This document shows positions 1 to 8,308 of a stretch of DNA of 60,854 nt, in pieces; positions within the stretch are counted from its first letter, which is position 1; each line of letters begins with the position of its first letter. The DNA comes from a virus. The notes under the pieces were generated by a model. That model ran no database searches, had not been told where the DNA came from, and was given only the letters and a program-made list of their open reading frames with translations. The translations under genes were made by a program, and so were the position numbers. Location of the stretch: positions 1 to 60,854 of IMG/VR virus record IMGVR_UViG_3300047994_000219; one strand, written 5' to 3'.

Positions 1-127
1 AAATTATTCACGACCGTAGCCCAAGGCCAGAGGAACTGGTTTTCGTTTGTATTGGAAGCCGAACCAACAGGCATCACCGAAACGGGCGAAGACCATAGAT
101 CCCTTACAGGAGAAGAATTACCAACAA
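1..127. repeat. Terminal direct repeat (circular assembly overlap), left copy
   Basis: These 127 bases are identical to the last 127 bases of the window. An exact 127-base overlap is what a de Bruijn assembler with k=127 leaves when a contig closes into a circle. The true molecule is therefore 60,727 bp, circular or circularly permuted. A biological terminal repeat of exactly this length is less likely, because the overlap lies inside one open reading frame. Confidence 0.95.
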
Positions 128-1046
128 GGTTTAAAATAGAAGTTACCCAAAGTGAATAGTTTGCATTTACACCAGGAGAATCGAGAATGTTTCTGAATCC
201 TGAAAAAACAACGTAATGCTTTCCTTTAAGATAGAATGTAGCAAGCGAATGAATTGTCCAATCGAAAGAGTTTGCCTGCTGTGTCCAAAGAATATCAGTT
301 GAAAAACCATTGACATCTCCGTATAAATAATAGATATCATAACCCGTGAATCCTGAAGAAAAAGTGCTGGCATTCGGCTTTATATAAAAAGCTCCCATTT
401 TCATTGTCCCTCCCGTAGTGAAAACAGGCTTCATCGTAGCCATTGAAAGATTGCCGATCGTATTGTTCGGCAAAGCGCTAGGTGTAAGATTTAGTTTCGT
501 CCAAGTAATTCCACCGTCATCAGAATACTGCAATTTTATCGTAAGGTTGCTGCCATCGTTGATAAAATTTCCAAAATAGGTAACCACAATCCTATAACCG
601 CCATTGTAGTAGTCTGATATATTGATCGAATAAACGTTCCTCGGATCAAGGAAATTATCGCCCGTAGTATTTAGAACCGTGGCTGCAGGCCAGTTTCCCG
701 CCGAAGCATCGAGGCTCGGCGCTCGGAAAACTTTTAGGTTATTAGCGCCATCAATTCCAACGGAAAAAGCTGTTCCATCAGGAGCTACCGCCATCGATCC
801 ATTGCCGAGAGGAACGCCCGCGCCTGAGTATGGCTGAGATTTCGGCTGGATAGTATCATCGATGACCTGGACCGTAAAATAAGGACGAACCGTTTGGCTT
901 TGCTGAGTATTAAAAAGCTTCTGCGTTAGCCATTTATAAGCAGAAGTAACCAGTTGCGCTGGCAAATCAGTAAAGGCAGGATTGGTAACCGTAAGCGTAA
1001 CTGATTCGCTCGTGGTTATGCTATCGAATACTGAAAATGTTACCAT
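1..1046 (-). CDS. Tail tip / receptor-binding protein, N-terminal part (gene split by the contig ends)
   Basis: This is the first part of a gene that runs off the left end and resumes at 60727, ending at 58252; joined, it encodes 1,173 residues. The ATG is at 1044-1046, two bases after the stop of the gene before it. The N-terminus (VFDSITTSE, residues 6-14) is one copy of the 20-residue repeat that fills the fibre protein at 15227-17170. Residues about 174-184 (YSDDGGITWTK) match an Asp-box, the sialidase/BNR propeller signature. Its place after the tape measure and small tail genes suits a tail tip or host-recognition protein. This is inferred from context and from the lectin-like and propeller-like segments, not from a full family match. 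Confidence 0.75.
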   Translation of the reverse strand, partial: MVTFSVFDSITTSESVTLTVTNPAFTDLPAQLVTSAYKWLTQKLFNTQQSQTVRPYFTVQVIDDTIQPKSQPYSGAGVPLGNGSMAVAPDGTAFSVGIDGANNLKVFRAPSLDASAGNWPAATVLNTTGDNFLDPRNVYSINISDYYNGGYRIVVTYFGNFINDGSNLTIKLQYSDDGGITWTKLNLTPSALPNNTIGNLSMATMKPVFTTGGTMKMGAFYIKPNASTFSSGFTGYDIYYLYGDVNGFSTDILWTQQANSFDWTIHSLATFYLKGKHYVVFSGFRNILDSPGVNANYSLWVTSILNLVGNSSPVRDLWSSPVSVMPVGSASNTNENQFLWPWATVVNN

Positions 1047-1048
1047 AG

Positions 1049-1468
1049 TTATTTTTTGAAGCCCGTCAATTTAAGCTGAATGGCATCAATGAAAATTTCC
1101 TCGACCACTACCCCGTCTTTTATTATACCTATAATTCTGCCTACAATCCTATCTTTTCTTCCATGTTCAGGGACAATAAGCGCCTCTCCGCGCAAAGCTT
1201 GATAGGCTTCACAGTCTTCAGGAACATCGATCGAGGCTTCGAGCCCTTCGTGAAAACAAGAGATTTTTTTCAGAGGGTATTTTGAAACACTCACCAGCTT
1301 TTTGATATCAAAATAATCAACCTCTTTTTTTTCACAAAAAGAAGACCAGTTTGCTTCTTTTTCAGTCAGCTCTGATCCATCAGTAAAAATAACCGCAAAA
1401 TAAGAATTTTGAGGCATCCCGCGTTCTTCAAGAGTTTGAGTTGTTCTTTCGATTTCGTTAGCAGTCAT
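1049..1468 (-). CDS. Hypothetical tail-module protein, 139 aa
   Basis: I do not recognise the family. The protein is soluble, mixed alpha/beta, with a Glu/Lys-rich first half and a beta-rich C-terminus (RIVGRIIGIIKDGVVVEEIF). It lies between the 180-aa virion protein and the tail-tip gene, with gaps of 2-3 bases, so it belongs to the tail operon. The start at 1468 has the AACT-ATG context common in this genome and no Shine-Dalgarno. It could be a tail-tip assembly factor or a minor structural protein. Confidence 0.7.
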   Translation of the reverse strand: MTANEIERTTQTLEERGMPQNSYFAVIFTDGSELTEKEANWSSFCEKKEVDYFDIKKLVSVSKYPLKKISCFHEGLEASIDVPEDCEAYQALRGEALIVPEHGRKDRIVGRIIGIIKDGVVVEEIFIDAIQLKLTGFKK

Positions 1469-1471
1469 AGT

Positions 1472-2014
1472 TTAGGAGTGCCAATCATAAAGAATTGAAA
1501 CGGCAAGAGCATAGGAGTAAAAACCGATCTGATCAGGTGTTTCAACGTAAGTCGCAAATTCAATAAAACCTACTCCATTAGTGTCAACGCCTGCGCGAAT
1601 CTGCGGGAGCGCGCTGCCATCTGAACCAAATTCAGGCTGGTAAACATCTCCGCCAGCCCTTCCGATTGCTGTGTCTTGTCCTACAAACTGCGTATAAAGG
1701 CCTGGTGCATTGGCATTTTCCCCGAAACCCGATTCATAGATTCTAACCCAGGATTGAGAAGCAGGAGATTGAATGCCCGTATGAGAATTAGCGCCAACAC
1801 CATCGTAAACCGTGATATGGACATTGTTCATCGTAGCAATGCCAGGACTTTGCGTGAAATTGTTGTAAACACGGAAGTAAACCAAATTGGAAACCTCTCC
1901 GCCAAGAACAGGCAGATTGTTTCCTCCAAGCGCGGACTGTGCATAGATCAATGAAGAAATGACAGGGTACGGCGCGCTTCGGCTTTGTAATGTTACGATT
2001 GGTTGACTGCTCAT
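1472..2014 (-). CDS. Putative virion (tail) protein, 180 aa
   Basis: Rich in Gly, Ser, Asn and aromatic beta-strands with no charged coils, typical of a phage structural beta-sandwich. It follows the 152-aa tail protein by 3 bases and precedes the 139-aa gene by 3 bases. I see no named domain. Position just before the tip gene suggests a distal tail or tip component. The function is inferred from context only. Confidence 0.7.
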   Translation of the reverse strand: MSSQPIVTLQSRSAPYPVISSLIYAQSALGGNNLPVLGGEVSNLVYFRVYNNFTQSPGIATMNNVHITVYDGVGANSHTGIQSPASQSWVRIYESGFGENANAPGLYTQFVGQDTAIGRAGGDVYQPEFGSDGSALPQIRAGVDTNGVGFIEFATYVETPDQIGFYSYALAVSILYDWHS

Positions 2015-2017
2015 TTG

Positions 2018-2476
2018 TTAGGCAACGACCTGCGTTGCTTCAGTTATTTCTACCTCGCAAAGCACATACGGTTTTTGAGGGGTAGCATATTTAGGGATAA
2101 TTTCGTTGAGGTTCGTAAAGAATACACCCCAATTTTGACTCGTATTCGCTCCAACAGGGGCAAGTACACGCCCGAAAGGGTCTTGAAAAGAAAGCACCTG
2201 CGCAATTTGTCCGTAACTCGCCTCAAGATTTTGAAGCTGTTGCCACCAAGGAATCGTAATACCATCCTTGTAAGGAATCGAGTTCGGATCCCAAGTTTCC
2301 AAAATCAAAGTCATATCGATTACCCGAATACCAGGTCCGCGATCGATGAAGTTCAAACGGATGATATTACCCGCCAACTGCGAAGAAAAAGAACGCGACC
2401 ATTTTTGGTTGTAGGTGTCGGCAGCAACCACATATTTGTTACCGTCCAAAACTATGTATGTATAAAATGGAAGCAT
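2018..2476 (-). CDS. Putative distal tail protein, 152 aa
   Basis: A compact beta-rich protein directly downstream of the tape measure gene (4-base gap), the slot normally held by the distal tail protein. It starts MLPFYTYIVLDGNKYVVAAD, a strand-turn-strand opening like other baseplate hub or distal tail proteins. No catalytic motif is visible. The distal-tail name rests on gene order and general composition. Confidence 0.6.
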   Translation of the reverse strand: MLPFYTYIVLDGNKYVVAADTYNQKWSRSFSSQLAGNIIRLNFIDRGPGIRVIDMTLILETWDPNSIPYKDGITIPWWQQLQNLEASYGQIAQVLSFQDPFGRVLAPVGANTSQNWGVFFTNLNEIIPKYATPQKPYVLCEVEITEATQVVA

Positions 2477-2480
2477 GGTT

Positions 2481-3977
2481 TTATTTTACTCCTTGGAAGG
2501 ATTTATATAGTAAAGCTGCCAAAGCCGAAGCAGAAACGTTCCCAGAACTTGGCAAGGAAAGATTGAAGGTTTTGTTGATATTCCCGTAAGAAGTATTTGA
2601 AGAACTGATACCGCTTTGAAGGGCAGTAGTAAGCGCGGTTATAAGCGACTGGTTACTTCCCGCTGCGCTGTCGATACTGGAAATCTGTTTTGCACTGAAA
2701 CCATTATTCGTCAATTGCGTTCCAAGGTTAGTTTGATCTTCTTGAAGAAGTGCTGCTGCCGATTGCGCGGGCGTGATTCCCGCCAGTTTGTTGATCGCTG
2801 CAATTCCTGTCGGACCGAAAATACTCTGAATAGCATTTCCGTTAATCAGAGAGGTTAAAGAATCAAGAGTGCTTCCGATCGTTTTCCCTATTTGCGTCAT
2901 GGCATTGCCAATCGTTCCGCTGGTTACAAGTGCAACCAATTTATTCCAGTCGGCGGTGAATTCACGGATCGCGCTGTCTGATTGAAGCCAAGCATCATGG
3001 ATCGATTGCGTGCTGGTTGCGGTATTTTTAATATCAGCATCAGTCGTAGGGAGCTTTTTAAAAGCAGCCTGTAAAAGATTCACTTGATCAGCAGAAAGTC
3101 CCATATTCGTAGCAACGATCTGTGCAGAACTTCCCATGCTAAACAATTTTTTCGAGAGGTTATCAATAAGCCCCGTGATATCTCCGCTGGTAATCGAAGT
3201 TTTTACTGTCGTCAAATTCTGCCCCAAGAGCTCCATCGGACCGACAGGACTGTTTGCAGAATCCGCCAAAGCCTTAAAAGCTGCGTCTGCGCCAGCCAAA
3301 CCAAGCGATTGAACCCTACCAGCAAAATCTGAAATCAAACCGTTAAAACTGCTGAAACTAGCTCCTGCTGCAACAAGCGCGGGTGAGAATTGAATGAACT
3401 GTCCCGCCAAAGCAGAAATACTCTCTTTCGAGGCTTCCGCCCCGTGCATCAGATCAGTAAGCATCGTGATAGCTTGATCTGAAGTGGTAACACCGAATTG
3501 CTGGAAAAGAGGAATCGTAGCTGCAACGATATCATTCAAAGAACCGAAACCACTATCCGCAAGTTGCGTCATGGCTTGAGTAACTTCATTTGTTGCATCG
3601 GTGTTCGTTCCAAAAATAGCCGAAACTTGCAACATCGCATTCGCAATGTTTTGAGCCGATTGTCCGACAGCGCTGGAGGCAGACAGCGCGGATGCGCCCG
3701 TTTGCGCGATCTGGCCTGAACTCTCGCCCGCTGCCGTCCCCGTAGTATTCATAGCTTCCTGAAAATTCAAAGATTGTCCTATTGCAAAAGCGAACATTGA
3801 AGCAATGCCCCCGATAAGTGCAGGTGATACGGCGCGGGTGAAAATCGAAGTCCAATCGACTTCCTCTTTATTCATCTGCCCGACCGTTCCCGTAACAATT
3901 TGAAGCGTCCTTTTAAGGGTACTTTCAATACCTTTAGAATCCGCATCGATTAAAATAGTGAGTTCGTCTAAAATCAT
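2481..3977 (-). CDS. Tail tape measure protein, 498 aa
   Basis: Ala/Ser/Thr/Gln-rich, low-charge, mostly helical protein with a hydrophobic segment at about residues 52-66 (SPALIGGIASMFAFA), which suits a tape measure. It follows the frameshifted tail chaperones, and its ATG overlaps the stop of the shifted frame (ATGA, 3974-3977), the classical order. At roughly 1.5 angstrom per residue it would span about 75 nm, so the tail would be short to medium. There is no obvious lytic domain. Confidence 0.85.
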   Translation of the reverse strand: MILDELTILIDADSKGIESTLKRTLQIVTGTVGQMNKEEVDWTSIFTRAVSPALIGGIASMFAFAIGQSLNFQEAMNTTGTAAGESSGQIAQTGASALSASSAVGQSAQNIANAMLQVSAIFGTNTDATNEVTQAMTQLADSGFGSLNDIVAATIPLFQQFGVTTSDQAITMLTDLMHGAEASKESISALAGQFIQFSPALVAAGASFSSFNGLISDFAGRVQSLGLAGADAAFKALADSANSPVGPMELLGQNLTTVKTSITSGDITGLIDNLSKKLFSMGSSAQIVATNMGLSADQVNLLQAAFKKLPTTDADIKNTATSTQSIHDAWLQSDSAIREFTADWNKLVALVTSGTIGNAMTQIGKTIGSTLDSLTSLINGNAIQSIFGPTGIAAINKLAGITPAQSAAALLQEDQTNLGTQLTNNGFSAKQISSIDSAAGSNQSLITALTTALQSGISSSNTSYGNINKTFNLSLPSSGNVSASALAALLYKSFQGVK

Positions 3978-4518
3978 TTCTTTGGTTTAACGACTTTTCT
4001 AATACCCGAAGTCATGTTGAAAAGATCTATATCGTTGAAGCGACCTTCTTCAGAATTTTCAGCCATTCCCTTTGACCAGTAATCAATATACACCCGTAGT
4101 TGCCCGAGTGTAAGTCCGCTTATCTGTTCTGGTGTCCAACCAGTTCTATCAGTTACAATGCCGAAGATTCTTCCCCACTCCGTAGGTTTTCCAGCGAGTT
4201 CCTTATTTTTGTCATCATCGCCACCTTCTGCTGGCTCATAAAACCCAACGTTGCGAAAACATCCATTACATCGATATCGCCTGGAGTATGTTCCAAGACT
4301 TCTTCTTCTGTAATGTTTTTATCAATCGCGTTGAGGGTGAGAAAGATAGCGTAGGCAGCCATCATAAGGTCGCCTGCGGGATCTTTTTGTTTGGTGATTT
4401 CATCAACCTTGCGCTGAAAAACCATCACCTGTTTGAGAGAAGCTTTTTTAACCTTGTAGACTTTCCCATTAAAGGTATAGTCGAACTCGGTATTTGTCAT
4501 CTTCTGTCCTTCTTCCAT
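3974..4518 (-). CDS. Tail assembly chaperone, long form by -1 frameshift
   Basis: The short chaperone frame (4153-4518) stops at 4153, but a second frame without its own start is open from beyond 4219 down to the TGA at 3974-3976. A -1 slip joins them. The A5 run at 4206-4210 (codons ACA AAA ATA) is the best slip site: the AAA codon can re-pair perfectly one base back, though the next codon cannot, so it is not a classical heptamer. The shifted part reads KELAGKPTEWGRIFG, then TGWTPEQISGLTLGQLRVYI, a typical G-T tail chaperone C-terminal domain. The product would be about 180 aa. Confidence 0.75.
4153..4518 (-). CDS. Tail assembly chaperone, short form, 121 aa
   Basis: A small acidic helical protein between the major tail protein and the tape measure gene, the place of lambda gpG-like chaperones. 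It contains YTFNGKVYKVKKASLKQVM near the N-terminus and ends SLENLRSGEESSAL. Most copies would be this form, with a minority extended by the -1 shift. It should bind the tape measure during tail assembly and be absent from the finished virion. Confidence 0.8.
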   Translation of the reverse strand: MEEGQKMTNTEFDYTFNGKVYKVKKASLKQVMVFQRKVDEITKQKDPAGDLMMAAYAIFLTLNAIDKNITEEEVLEHTPGDIDVMDVFATLGFMSQQKVAMMTKIRNSLENLRSGEESSAL

Positions 4519-4522
4519 AGGG

Positions 4523-4993
4523 TTACTGGCTGATTAGTTCAAGAACGTCTATTGATTCCAATTCGAAATCCCATTCGGCGTAATCTTCCATTCGAGCAGT
4601 CATTTTGTTGCTCTTGAAGATTGCGTTGATGAATTGGTACTGGTACTCTTTGTTGTTTCGATCGTAAAGCGTAACGACAGGGCTTTGGAATGCTGGTTGT
4701 CCATCAAGCGTATTGGCCTGATTCGGATTTCCTAGCGTTGAAGATCCTGCTACGATCATGTCCATTTCAGCGGGATATGATTTCAGCTTTCCCGTCAAAG
4801 TAGTTTTCTGTGTGTGCCTAACCAAATCTTGCGGTTTGATTGAACCGAGAATGAATAAAGGCGCAGTCGTCCATTCAAGAGCGAACGTGATATTATCGAT
4901 ATCTACGATTCTCGAATTTCCGAAATCGATAGTACCAGAGTTGAACGTAACTCGAGTGCTAACGGGGTTCCCTGGAGGTGTAAATCCTGACAT
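4523..4993 (-). CDS. Major tail (tube) protein, 156 aa
   Basis: Opens with MSGFTPPGNP and proceeds through a strand-rich core (FNSGTIDFGNSRIVDIDNIT) with a late segment MTARMEDYAEWDFELESIDV, a common pattern for tube proteins. Length and position, between the terminator-like gene and the chaperones, fit a siphovirus tail tube subunit. It starts in an AACT-ATG context with an A-rich 5' side. No other tail tube candidate exists in the genome. Confidence 0.75.
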   Translation of the reverse strand: MSGFTPPGNPVSTRVTFNSGTIDFGNSRIVDIDNITFALEWTTAPLFILGSIKPQDLVRHTQKTTLTGKLKSYPAEMDMIVAGSSTLGNPNQANTLDGQPAFQSPVVTLYDRNNKEYQYQFINAIFKSNKMTARMEDYAEWDFELESIDVLELISQ

Positions 4994-5038
4994 AGTTTTT
5001 TATTTTGTTTATTTTTTAATAATTCGACCTGTTTATTT

Positions 5039-5449
5039 CTAAGGTTTCGTTGACCAAACAGTAAAAGTGCAACTCCTGCGCCAAACTCTTCGATCGCTTT
5101 CAAAATTGTCTACTGCTCCACCTAATCTCTGCCAAAAAATGTGCGCGCTTCCTTGGTTAAGAATTTGGTAGTCAATCAGGATAAGAATTTGTTCATATAT
5201 TTTTTCAACTTCAAGCTGTGAATTTCGGGAAAGAATATCGAGCTGAACCTGGGTATCTCGCGTGTTTAATGGCACGCTTCTTACTGCTTCGCTTACCTGG
5301 GAAAGAATGATCGATGGTTCTAAAAGGTTCGCTGCTTTTTCTTGAATGATATCTGCATTTCCCGTAAGGATATTTTTTGCGGGGACAATCGCGGTAAGAG
5401 CGCTACTCCCCGTCAGTGTTGATATAAATTCTTGAAATATCTCTAACAT
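5039..5449 (-). CDS. Tail terminator-like protein, 136 aa
   Basis: Short alpha/beta protein in the slot just before the major tail protein and just after the gp10-like gene. It begins with helices (MLEIFQEFISTLTGSSALTA) followed by beta strands and ends FTVWSTKP, as in DUF3168/tail-terminator proteins. It overlaps the preceding stop by one base. Function is inferred from order and fold-like pattern. Confidence 0.6.
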   Translation of the reverse strand: MLEIFQEFISTLTGSSALTAIVPAKNILTGNADIIQEKAANLLEPSIILSQVSEAVRSVPLNTRDTQVQLDILSRNSQLEVEKIYEQILILIDYQILNQGSAHIFWQRLGGAVDNFESDRRVWRRSCTFTVWSTKP

Positions 5450-5907
5450 TATAGGTTGGAATCTATTTTTAGACCGAAAAGCCTTTTGATAGAATCTTTG
5501 GCTAAATTTACTGCGGGGCGCATGAATGGGCGCGCGTGCATGCGGGAGGTGCCGAATTCGATAAACCCTGCATAATCAACTCCTTTCGTCCATACTTTTC
5601 CGAGAAAACCGCCTGAAGCATTCTTTGTTACGCTCTGCTGAATGCTTGCCTGCAATGCTCCCGTTCTTACAGGTACGCCAAGCTGTGCGTTCGGATCTGA
5701 AACCCTTTTGGTCCTTCCTTCTGCTTTCGCTTGCGCGGTGCTGATCATAGGACGTTTTTGGTGTGCAATCCCCCAGACAATCGCGGTAGCCCTCCTCATC
5801 CTCTGCTCAATCGCCTTATCGTACTGGGCGCTTTTCTGTTGCATCTTTTTCGTAAGGCGGGGAATGAAGTCGAGGTCAGCCCTGATAGATTTTCCTGAAT
5901 TCTTCAT
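5449..5907 (-). CDS. HK97 gp10-like head-tail protein, 152 aa
   Basis: Contains the gp10-like signature VPVRTGALQASI (about residues 79-90) and YAGFIEFGTSRMHARPFMRPAV (near 112-133), typical of neck proteins of the HK97-gp10 family. The N-terminus is strongly basic. An AT-rich TATAAT (5918-5923) lies 10 bases before the ATG. An HNH gene sits directly upstream, which may be why this gene keeps its own promoter-like element. Confidence 0.85.
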   Translation of the reverse strand: MKNSGKSIRADLDFIPRLTKKMQQKSAQYDKAIEQRMRRATAIVWGIAHQKRPMISTAQAKAEGRTKRVSDPNAQLGVPVRTGALQASIQQSVTKNASGGFLGKVWTKGVDYAGFIEFGTSRMHARPFMRPAVNLAKDSIKRLFGLKIDSNL

Positions 5908-5926
5908 ATCTTTATTTATTATACTA

Positions 5927-6493
5927 CTAAATCAAGACTTTTATTCGCCTTCTCAGTTCTTTATTGCCATAATTATCAGTTTTCTTATGGCAAGGAAAAC
6001 ATAGAATTCTTCCATTTGAAACTCTATAACGAAGTTTTGGATAAAATCTAAAGGATTTTATATGATCAACATTGGTCGGGATAGCAATTTTGCCACAAAT
6101 AGAACAAAACTTACCAAATTTTTTAATAACCTTTTTTCTCCAATTTCTATATTTCCAAGATTTTCTTTCTCCCTCATTGATGACAGATATTCCGCCTAGC
6201 CAAAGTGGATTATTTTTCCCTTTCTTTGATATTGATAATTTTCTTATATGCTCCTCTGAAAATGGTTTCCTCTTTTTTCCTATCAACCAAGGAGAGCCAA
6301 TTCTTTTATGTGCTTCTGATATTTTCCTTTTATGCTCATCTGATTTTTTGCCAATAGCATTTTTATTACCTTTCATTATCAAAGACATCTTTTTCCTTGA
6401 ATCAAGAGAGCGTGGCTTCATTAACTGCAATGCCCGCTTCTCACGTATTTTTCTTTTTACTTCTTCAGCTTTTGGAGTATGTATCCAGTGCAT
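5927..6493 (-). CDS. NUMOD3-HNH homing endonuclease, 188 aa
   Basis: Two NUMOD3-like DNA-binding repeats (RKKMSLIMKGNKNAIGKKS and EEHIRKLSISKKG) precede an HNH core with CSICGK, VDHIKSF and CFPCHKK. The longer frame to 6511 starts at TTG; I prefer the ATG at 6493, which has GATAAT six bases upstream and AAGGG between. It sits between the MuF-like gene and the gp10-like gene, as a mobile intruder in the head-tail operon. Its AT content is higher than its neighbours. Such enzymes cut alleles that lack the insertion. Confidence 0.85.
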   Translation of the reverse strand: MHWIHTPKAEEVKRKIREKRALQLMKPRSLDSRKKMSLIMKGNKNAIGKKSDEHKRKISEAHKRIGSPWLIGKKRKPFSEEHIRKLSISKKGKNNPLWLGGISVINEGERKSWKYRNWRKKVIKKFGKFCSICGKIAIPTNVDHIKSFRFYPKLRYRVSNGRILCFPCHKKTDNYGNKELRRRIKVLI

Positions 6494-6503
6494 ACCCTTA
6501 TTA

Positions 6504-6944
6504 TCAATCAAAAGGAAAAATTATACAATAACAATTCGGATGGAAAGGTGGAACATGCCCGTAGCCTGATTTATTGAGATCTGCTGCCTTAAAAAGTTTG
6601 TTTCCGTTGCTTGTTTTCTTCACGCAGATAGGACAAGGGTTCGGTGAAAGAATAACTTTATACCTGGAAATACCAAGATCATCGCCTGCTTCTCCTATAA
6701 GATCAGTATCATCAACTTTCGTTTCCGTCCAATAGGCGCGCTCGGCTTTCCAGCGTTCCGAGAGTTTGCTGTTGAATTTCTGCAATGCAGTGATGATTTT
6801 AGAGGAGGGAAATCCTTTCTTTTGTAACTCTGCGATTTTATTCTGAACTTCAACGATTTCCGCTTTTGTTAAAGCAACCTTCTTTTCGAAGATATCATTT
6901 CCATTTTGTGCCTTCCAAAATTCGCGGAAAAGGTTTGTTGACAT
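6504..6944 (-). CDS. MuF-like minor head protein, 146 aa
   Basis: Helical N-terminal half followed by a zinc-site C-terminus: NPCPICVKKTSNGNKLF and later HPNCYCII, the classic Phage Mu F / SPP1 gp7 head-morphogenesis ending. It is much shorter than full MuF proteins, so only the C-terminal domain remains. The start (6944) is in AACT-ATG context and follows a variant copy of the 16-bp palindrome (6949-6964). It may stay at the portal or DNA ejection channel. Confidence 0.75.
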   Translation of the reverse strand: MSTNLFREFWKAQNGNDIFEKKVALTKAEIVEVQNKIAELQKKGFPSSKIITALQKFNSKLSERWKAERAYWTETKVDDTDLIGEAGDDLGISRYKVILSPNPCPICVKKTSNGNKLFKAADLNKSGYGHVPPFHPNCYCIIFPFD

Positions 6945-6948
6945 AGTT

Positions 6949-6964
6949 TTTGCCTCGGAGCAAA
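6949..6964. repeat. 16-bp palindromic repeat, variant copy 1
   Basis: TTTGCCTCGGAGCAAA, one base different from the consensus TTTGCCTCGGGGCAAA. It fills the 20-base gap between the head-closure gene and the MuF-like gene. Confidence 0.75.
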
Positions 6965-7321
6965 TTAAGGTAATTGTAAGATAGCTTCGTAGTGATCGAT
7001 GGTCAATCCCATTCTTCCCTCTACGACTGAAATAACCGTGTATTCAATCCCATCACTGGTAAGAACGCGGTCTTCTGGTTTCAGGATATAGTCGGTATTG
7101 TAGTACATCACGCCATTCGGGGTAATGCGTTCTCCCTCAGGAACGAATCGAATCATTTTTGAAGAAAAAGCCAGACGAACAGGAACTTGTTCGTAGATCG
7201 TACTCCAACCTAAACCATCGGTAGGGGCTCCATAGACAGGATTATTGAGAGAATCTCTACCAGTGGATTGCCTACGCCTAATGGTTACTGTTTGTGCTAG
7301 TAAAGCAATAGGTATTGACAT
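6965..7321 (-). CDS. Head closure / head-tail joining protein, 118 aa
   Basis: Starts with the pattern LLAQTVTIRRRQSTGRDSLN and has DGIEYTVISVVEGRMGLTID-like strands, typical of SPP1 gp16/HK97 gp7-type stoppers (phage head-tail joining protein). It sits between the connector gene and the MuF-like gene, as expected for the neck. It would close the connector after packaging. Confidence 0.8.
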   Translation of the reverse strand: MSIPIALLAQTVTIRRRQSTGRDSLNNPVYGAPTDGLGWSTIYEQVPVRLAFSSKMIRFVPEGERITPNGVMYYNTDYILKPEDRVLTSDGIEYTVISVVEGRMGLTIDHYEAILQLP

Positions 7322-7324
7322 ATT

Positions 7325-8308
7325 TTATAGTCCAAGTATAGCAGGCATCTTGTCTACATATCCTTCAAGAAGCTTCTTGAATCTCTCTTCAACCTTGCTG
7401 TCAGCTCCGAAGTTAATTGCGAAGGTTTGGATATTCATACTGGCAGCGCCGAGAGGATTTTGTAAGGCCTGTCCGATCAAGTGCGTAGCATAGAGGATAA
7501 CTGCTTTTTTGATATCGAATGGTACGCTTTCATTCGAGGTGTAATCAGCAGTAATAGCGCCATTGACAGTATAGGCGCTATTAAAAGTTACCATCGCATT
7601 AGGGTAATCAAGATCATAGTTTGAAGAATCAACCAGAACACCAGAATCGTAAATGTTGATTGTTTGATCGGGAGCCATGAGTCTGCGACCGAGCGCAGCC
7701 TGATATTGTAGAGTTTCTCCAACCCTATCCATTTCTTCGGTTGTAAGAACGGTTCCGTAGCCAAAAGTATAGTTCGTCCAAAGGATTCCAAGCGGAACAT
7801 GATCCAAAATAGCAGCAGGGATAGGCGAACCGACACCCGTTCCCGCCGTTGAAAGCAAAGGAACGATCTTGTAGAAACCTCCATCGTAAAAATCCTGCAA
7901 ATAAGAACCTGGACCCTGTACGATAATTTGGATGAACCATTGAAGCACCTGAATGTAGGCACTGTTGATTCTCGAGTAAGGACGGTTTTTCAGCACAACC
8001 GTAACGAGTTGCGGGTTGTATGGTTTGACGGTAAAACTGGTTTTCTGTTCATCGATCGTTTGCGTATCGAACCATCGATTACAATAGCGATTTACGGCAG
8101 CGCTGGCCTGCAAAAGAACCGAATCAAGTTGTCCGTTCTGGTATTGCGGAGAATTGGCAGTGATTCCCAAACCTACGGCTTCAAAAGACTGGATAAATTC
8201 ATCCTTAGAAATATAGGGATTATCAACCGCCACCTTCATCTTCGCGCCAGAAGGTGTATTATTTCCCGTATTTATTTGCCCGCTGATTATACGTTGGTCT
8301 AAGCTCAT
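7325..8308 (-). CDS. Head-tail connector (adaptor) protein, 327 aa
   Basis: An N-terminal helical part (YISKDEFIQSFEAVGLGI, ASAAVNRYCNRWF) resembles gp6/gp15-like adaptors, where short helices after an 'ISKDEF' start bind the portal. A C-terminal helical part (FDIKKAVILYATHLIGQAL) closes the fold. It is roughly three times longer than usual adaptors because of a beta-rich central insert. It starts four bases into the HNH gene's stop (ATGA-type overlap). Confidence 0.7.
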   Translation of the reverse strand: MSLDQRIISGQINTGNNTPSGAKMKVAVDNPYISKDEFIQSFEAVGLGITANSPQYQNGQLDSVLLQASAAVNRYCNRWFDTQTIDEQKTSFTVKPYNPQLVTVVLKNRPYSRINSAYIQVLQWFIQIIVQGPGSYLQDFYDGGFYKIVPLLSTAGTGVGSPIPAAILDHVPLGILWTNYTFGYGTVLTTEEMDRVGETLQYQAALGRRLMAPDQTINIYDSGVLVDSSNYDLDYPNAMVTFNSAYTVNGAITADYTSNESVPFDIKKAVILYATHLIGQALQNPLGAASMNIQTFAINFGADSKVEERFKKLLEGYVDKMPAILGL

